This document shows, piece after piece, positions 58,801 through 64,000 of a DNA stretch of 64,000 nucleotides. This DNA comes from Ailanthus altissimus (Eukaryota > Streptophyta > Magnoliopsida > Sapindales > Simaroubaceae), in the NCBI GenBank assembly GCA_946807835.1, contig CAMPEX010000001.1, positions 2,991,001 to 3,055,000 on the forward strand. The letters are read 5' to 3'. Positions within the stretch are counted from its first letter, which is position 1, and each line of letters starts with the position of its first letter. The position numbers were made by a program, and so were the translations under genes. The notes beneath the pieces were generated by a model. The model did not search any database. It had not been told where the DNA came from and was given only the letters and a program-made list of their open reading frames with translations.

Positions 58801-60760
58801 CTAGCATGTACATATAAATGCATAATATGTGATCGGTAGATCGAAAACTATTAAAGTTTTTGCTCGACCATTTTCTTTCGAAACTATACCAATGGTAACC
58901 CTAAAGCCCTATACTCATGTAGCGATTCAACTAGCATCGCACACGTGAGTAGGTTATAGGGCGTCTCAGCTAGCAACACCTACTGTGACATCTCACTGGC
59001 TATGCAACGGAATCCTACATCGCATACATATGGCGAGACAATACCTGGTACACATAGAGTAACTCACAAAACTCGAAAACCCGACTTTCAGAGTTAGTGA
59101 CACATTCCCAAAACCTGCCCATGTGTGCGGGATATACCAGCCGGGTCTTAAACCATCACCATCACTGTAATCTAAGGGTACCAATGGCCTTGTGAAACTA
59201 ATGTAATAGTTTTAAAGTTTTTTTTAAAACTGAACATGTAATAGCATATCTACGGATATTTATCAAAATCATAAATCATGTTTATGGATTAAAAGCACAT
59301 AAAACATTCAATTCATTATGCGGAAACATAGTAAATGAAAGATAAATAAAATGACAGATTTTCACTCACAACCACTCCGAGCTCAATTTCGCTCTGAATT
59401 TCTGCTCCCGTTACCAGTCTCGAATTACTTCACCTACACACCATAAATGACATTTACAACCAATTCAAACGTTAGAATCTAATTTAACTACTAAATGCCC
59501 TAATCGACATACAATGCCCAGATGGATACTACTTTTTTATTTTCATTTACGAAACCATTCAATCTTATCTAATTCACCATCCGACGCCCAGAAAATTACT
59601 TAACACCCATAACTTCGGTTAAACATAATTGCCCTTCACCTTACCACAATGGAAAATTATGTCCCATTTTCTTTATTTTTAATTTTTCATCAACTATATA
59701 CATTCAATTTATATAAGACACAATTTATACACAATAATTCAACTAAAAAACTCAACCCTAACTTCCCTAAAGTGGCTGAATTTACATCCACTATCCAACA
59801 CATTTCTTTTCATCAATTTCCTACTCCAATAGCATCAAAATCAAGCCAATTTCATTCTAATGTCCTAATTACAACCAATTGAAGTCTCTACATCAAAGTC
59901 ACCCAAAACCCAAATTCTTACCTTGCCAATTTCTCCAATTTGATAACTTCTTCAAGCTCCACACAAGAATTCAACTCAATCTAAACCAAAAATACACACA
60001 AGAACATCAATTGAAGCAATCTTGAAAGTTCACATATTATAATCACAAAACAATGCTTTTCTTACCTATTTTTCTTAGATTTTCACTAATGGAGGCTTCA
60101 ATTGATCTTAGGAACTTGTATTTGACCTTATTTTAGCTTGATTAAGCTTGAAACAACATTAAAAAATCTTGCAATTGCACTGTAGCAGCACCCATCTTTA
60201 CTTGGATGAATTTTGCTTCTCTTTTTCCCTAAGATATTTTTGCTTTCCTCTCTCCAAAATTCTACACAATTCCACCTTTATATAGTACTCCCTCAATTGT
60301 CCAATTTGCCCATCAACTTACTCTAAATTTTTATTTTGCCATTAGTTGAAAACTAAGTATATATCGGTTCCTTTGTAGCTATCTAGTTAGAATAGTCAAA
60401 GGAACTAACTAGAATTCCCAACTTGGCAATCCATGAAATTGCCTCTAATTGGTCCATTCTCTAATATATGGATTGTGTTTCTCAATAAAGGCTTGTCCCA
60501 TATATAACCCTTAAATGGAAATTCATATAGTACATTAAAATTTCATTTTCCAAGCCAATAGAGAAACTTTTCAAAAATATTTTAGGGTCATCTGACGCTC
60601 TAACTGAGTGTGAAATTACCAAATTAGGTCTAATATCTCTCACGCACATATTAAATGAAATTATTTCTAATAGAGTTAGAATCATGTAACCCTACAGTGT
60701 CTTTATTCCTTTATACTGAAATCTAGGCGTCGATACTACTAATAAGGATTGGGTATTATA
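55813..60760 (-). repeat. 3' LTR of the Tekay-type element (interrupted)
   Basis: About 2,770 bp once the copia solo LTR 55971-58143 and its duplication are removed. The minus-strand start is TATAATACCCAATCC (TG degenerate to TA) and the end CCTGTCA. First half is homologous to 15133-16522. The plus-strand frame 59649-59882 is antisense and is the counterpart of a frame in the other copy. Confidence 0.82.
55971..58143 (+). mobile_element. copia solo LTR in the Tekay LTR
   Basis: 2,173 bp, TGTTGGGATTTATGC to ACGTCAACA. Flanks TATAC (55966-55970) and TACAC (58144-58148) differ by one transition. Ends are set by comparison with 61665-63838, which has identical boundaries. GTGTGTGGGGCATCGTTCACGG block near 57067. 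Confidence 0.88.
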
Positions 60761-60795
60761 ATTTTACCCCTAAAAAAAATATTCGTCCTCAAAAT
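60761..60795 (-). other. polypurine tract region of the Tekay element
   Basis: Minus strand: after the pol stop, GAGGACGAATATTTTTTTTAGGGGTAAAAT leads to the LTR. The AGGGG core is the purine tract. For length only key parts should be read: GAGGACGAAT and AGGGGTAAAAT. Confidence 0.6.
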
Positions 60796-61664
60796 TTAAA
60801 TCGTACCTGCCTCAAAGAGGTGGGAATGTTGTACTTGCATTTGATCTTCATGTTGCCACGTAGCTTCTTCTACTCCATTGTTCATCCATAACACAATCAC
60901 CAAGGGAATACTTTTATTACGAAGCACTTGCTCCTTCTGGTCTAGGATTTGCACAAGCTTCTCTTCGTAGGTTAAATTCTCGTTCAATTCTACTGACTGT
61001 TCCCTTAGGATGTGCAAAAGATCTGCTAAATACTTGGGAAACATGGAAACATGAAACATGTCATAGATTCTAGCCAGATCTTCTGGTAACCGTAGACAAT
61101 ATGCCACCTCTCCAACTTTTTCAACTATCCCATACGGCCCGACCAATTTTCTTTCACCTACCTCATCCTAACAAACTGGAGTTCTACACTTCCTTCTATA
61201 TAATGGTAGTCTGGTAGCTATTATTTTAGGCGAACTTCATCAGTGGCAGATGAGTATCCCAGCTTCCCCTAAACACCATAACACACGCTCTAAGCATATC
61301 CTAAAGTACTTGAATTGTCTACTCAGACTGGCTATCCGTCTGTGGATTAAAGGCCGTACTGAAATTCAATTTAGTGCCTACAGCTTTTTGTAAGCTGGGC
61401 CAAAATCGGGAAGTGAACCATGGGTCCCTATCTAACACAATGGTTACTGGAACACCATAGAGTCGTACCACCCCATTTACGTACAACTGGGTCAATTTAT
61501 CTAAAGAATAATTGCTTTTAATAGGTAGGAAATGAGCAAATTTCCTTAGTCTATCAATAATTACCTATATTGCATCGTTGCCTCTTTGGCTACGCGGAAG
61601 TCCTACCACGAAATCTATCGTTATTATCCCCCATTTTTACTCAGGAATAGGAAGAGGTTGTAAA
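60796..61664 (-). pseudogene. Tekay integrase core, C-terminus and chromodomain
   Basis: Minus strand. The integrase core reads DFVVGLPRSQRGND (first catalytic Asp), VLDRDPWFTSRFWPSL (second) and STAFNPQTDSQSE (catalytic Glu), then several stops near 61160-61300. The last 116 codons (61146-60796) are open: VGPYGIVEKVGEVAYCLRLP (GPY/F-like region), FHVSMFPKYLAD, then the chromodomain with QILDQKEQVLRNKSIPLV and WMNNGVEEATWQHED (aromatic cage region). Chromodomains are thought to direct integration to histone-marked heterochromatin. The 5' side is cut by the solo LTR at 61665. Confidence 0.88.
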
Positions 61665-63838
61665 TGTTGACGTATTTTAGGGTGTATGCATGTGATTGTG
61701 TACATATTGAAAAATTAAAAATATGCATAATATACATGAATTTGGCATCGGAATTTATCAAGTAATCAATATATACACATGTAGTTCAATTCTTAACAAC
61801 TTAAGAATACAGAAAATATACCTTTGAAGACCTCCGATGAAGATTTCAAATTTCGGATATCTTTGCTCAAATTTTGAGCTCACCTTAAAGTGCACTCTTG
61901 TCCAATTCTAGTTCACAACTATCCAATGGGATTGTGAAGCTAGAATAGCAGCAGTATAATCTCCAGCAACAAGGTTTTGATTCTAGAAAGAAAAATATGA
62001 AGGATTTATTTTCGTTCTCCTTTGGTTTTTCTCACAAGTCTTTGTTCTTTGAAAAACTCTCTAAAAACCAACTCTTCTTTTTCCTCTCAACTCTTGCACG
62101 AATTCTCATTCACTCTCTTGTTAACACACTTGAAACTCAACCATTTTTAGTGGTTACAACAACTTTACAAGTGCTCCACCAAAATTAGATTAAGTGGCCA
62201 ACTACCAAAATAAATTTTGGTGGCCATTTTAATGGTCTAATAAATTTAACCATTAATCATAAAATGGTGCTCCACTAAATTTAGTTTATATTTCTCAAAT
62301 TAGGTATGTCTTCTATTTAGGAATAAAATAATAAATAAATAAAATCATATTTTATTTATTTAAATAAAATTTATTTAATTATTCAAAAACTATTTGAATA
62401 ATTAATATTTACCTTATTTGATTTTACTAACATGGTAAATGGTTGAATTCATGGTAAAACAATTCATACAATAACATTATGCCACTTGTTAATATCTAAT
62501 TAGTTAATAACTCTTATGAACTAATTAAATAATATACTTAACATTTAAGTTTAAACAAGTGCACAACCCGAGGAATCCCGAAATATATTTTCGGTTTGCT
62601 AGAATTTCTAGGATGGAACTGTTCAATCCATTATGCTGCCCCAGTGCACAATGCGTACACTTCATATTGTGAGACTCTCTATGTCCACGCCCGAATTGTC
62701 ATATAGAACTCCTCCATACGTCCGTGAACGATGCCCCACACACACGTTACGGATATTACAAAGTGGCGCGTTAGACCATACAAGTTGAGGTTATAACATA
62801 TTCATATAATCCCTCCATCATTTATATCCGAGTAAAGCAGAGATATAGATCAACACCGTCAAATCTCCATATGCCCGATTGAAAGCTTATCTCTAGAATT
62901 GTATTTCAATAAATAATATTCCCAAACACTTTTATAATATTATTTATCCCTATGGTTAAACTCTTTTCCCGAGAATTATTGCTTATGGCCATAAGACTTT
63001 TTGAAATACAATCTATAGAGTATTAAGATATAATACTCACCCAAATGAGCTGATGGATCCCATATCTATGCACACTGGACTCCATAAGCATCGGACCATA
63101 CCCAGCGACACCTAGCGGTCAGACCATGAAAGGTTTCTGACATGTGTGGAACCAAAGTATGGTGGATCACTCACAAGCCCACCATGGCACTCAGGTTAAA
63201 GGACCACGAATACTACTCAACTCGAAAGATCCTCCATTGATGACTTTATGGGATGTCTATTGGAGATCTTTGTAAGTCTGTTCAGTATTCAGTCCTTACT
63301 GAATACCTGTATCTCTATATGAGCTTCCACTAAACTCATGGTTTGCTAAGAATAACCATCTGGACCATCCAGATATAGACATACACTAATCTATATATTT
63401 GTTAAGGTATTCACTGACAGACCTGCATCAGTGAAGATAGATCAAGACTATAATATTTGAGAACATATTTGCATAATGACATTTCGTAGCACTATTTGCA
63501 ACTCTTTACAATTATGTCATTACTAATATATTCTTAAGTTTTTGTCCCATTTCAGACAAGGCTCTAATTCGTTAGATATTACTGACTCTTATAACCTGGT
63601 AACTCTTATCAATGCCAACTTTTAGCATTTATAACTCTCAGCGTTGCTAATTCTTAGCACTGATCTGAACTCATTTAAACCAGATTTGAACTCTTTCAGA
63701 TCGTACAATGTCTGAAACGTTATAAGCATCTTACCATATATAAATATAATTAGCAATTTATTGAAATAATAACACTAGTATAAATATTAAACAAATATTC
63801 ATACATAATGGGATGGCACGTAAGCACAAATCCCAACA
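61665..63838 (-). mobile_element. copia solo LTR in the Tekay integrase
   Basis: 2,174 bp, minus orientation, TGTTGGGATTTGTGC (at 63838) to ACGTCAACA. Flanks GTAAA (61660-61664) and GTAAG (63839-63843) differ by one transition. Removing it rejoins the integrase block KPAGLL to QPLPIP. Roughly 90% similar by eye to 55971-58143 where compared. Confidence 0.9.
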
Positions 63839-64000
63839 GTAAGAGCCCTGCAGGTTTCTGATGCTCAGCCTTTTCTTGCTGGCAAGTTAGGCATCTTGAG
63901 ACAAATTCAGCTATATCTTTCTTCATGCCCTTCCACCAGTAGTGCTCTTTTAAGGTACGGTACATCTTTGTGCTTCTCGGATGTATAGCATATAAAGAAG
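63839..64000 (-). pseudogene. Tekay integrase zinc-binding region (partial)
   Basis: Minus strand, open to the window edge: AIHPRSTKMYRTLKEHYWW, then MKKDIAEFVSRCLTCQQEK and HQKPAGLL. This is the H-H-C-C finger (C-x2-C visible as CLTC) that precedes the integrase core. Continues beyond 64000. No stop is present in this piece. Confidence 0.88.

Larger units (their letters stand above)
55813..64000 (-). mobile_element. Tekay/Del-type chromovirus, incomplete at right
   Basis: Minus-strand Ty3/gypsy element: 3' LTR 55813-60760, coding from 60796 rightwards, continuing past the window. The integrase carries a C-terminal chromodomain, the hallmark of chromoviruses, and the junction GAGGACGAAT...AGGGGTAAAAT before the LTR is typical of the Tekay group. 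It is inserted in the deleted gypsy D (left flank CGTGC, 55808-55812) and contains two copia solo LTRs. Confidence 0.85.

Noticed and set aside
1..64000. Host gene or exons hidden between elements
   Set aside because: Every coding-like stretch read matched retrotransposon Gag, Pol or LTR. The few unassigned stretches (for example 24371-24658) show no splice-framed coding signal. Short exons cannot be fully excluded without transcript data.

Overview
This window is repeat-rich plant nuclear DNA. It is AT-rich, every recognisable reading frame belongs to an LTR retrotransposon, and the families present (Ty1/copia with ~2.1-2.5 kb LTRs, Ty3/gypsy elements resembling the CRM clade, a Tekay/Del-type chromovirus, and Tat/Athila-type LTRs) are flowering-plant families. 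I see no host protein gene, tRNA, rRNA or CRISPR array. The species cannot be named from the sequence alone. Family and clade names below come from remembered motif patterns and were not checked by a search.

Left part (1-23167). A solo LTR (1-873) interrupts the RNase H end of a copia element, whose 3' LTR starts at 1155. A second copia element (A) is inserted near the end of that LTR: 5' LTR 3184-4908, primer-binding site 4913, decayed gag-pol 11481-14745. Its leader is split by the best-preserved element of the window, a 5,415 bp minus-strand gypsy element (5708-11122) with perfect AATAC target duplications, near-identical 707 bp LTRs and a pol whose C-terminus is encoded inside the LTR. 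From 14746 to 23167 the sequence is a scrambled set of copia LTR pieces, half a Tekay LTR and two gypsy remnants facing each other.

Middle part (23168-47801). Here and there lie pieces of a diverged ~120 bp tandem repeat (23168-23580, 28375-28478, 31029-31490, 32215-32725, 47317-47801). The last four can be read as one array opened by insertions: a copia solo LTR (28479-31028), a gypsy LTR (31491-32214) and a 14.6 kb nested gypsy block (32726-47316). That block is gypsy F, carrying a solo LTR (33907-34696) and a further LTR split by gypsy E (36821-45283), which itself carries a Tat-like solo LTR (41815-43775).

Right part (47802-64000). A copia element inserted in the array (5' LTR 47802-49936, decayed gag-pol to 53810) is interrupted in turn by an inverted copia LTR, an internally deleted gypsy element, and a minus-strand Tekay-type chromovirus (55813 to beyond the window end). 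The Tekay element holds two copia solo LTRs, one in its LTR and one in its integrase.

None of the polyproteins is fully open; the 5708-11122 element comes closest. Co-occurrence of CRM-like elements with a ~120 bp satellite suggests, but does not prove, a centromeric or pericentromeric origin. The main leads are the satellite, the depth of nesting, the pol-in-LTR arrangement, an internally deleted gypsy form present in two copies, and a stem-loop plus triple motif kept in the copia leader.
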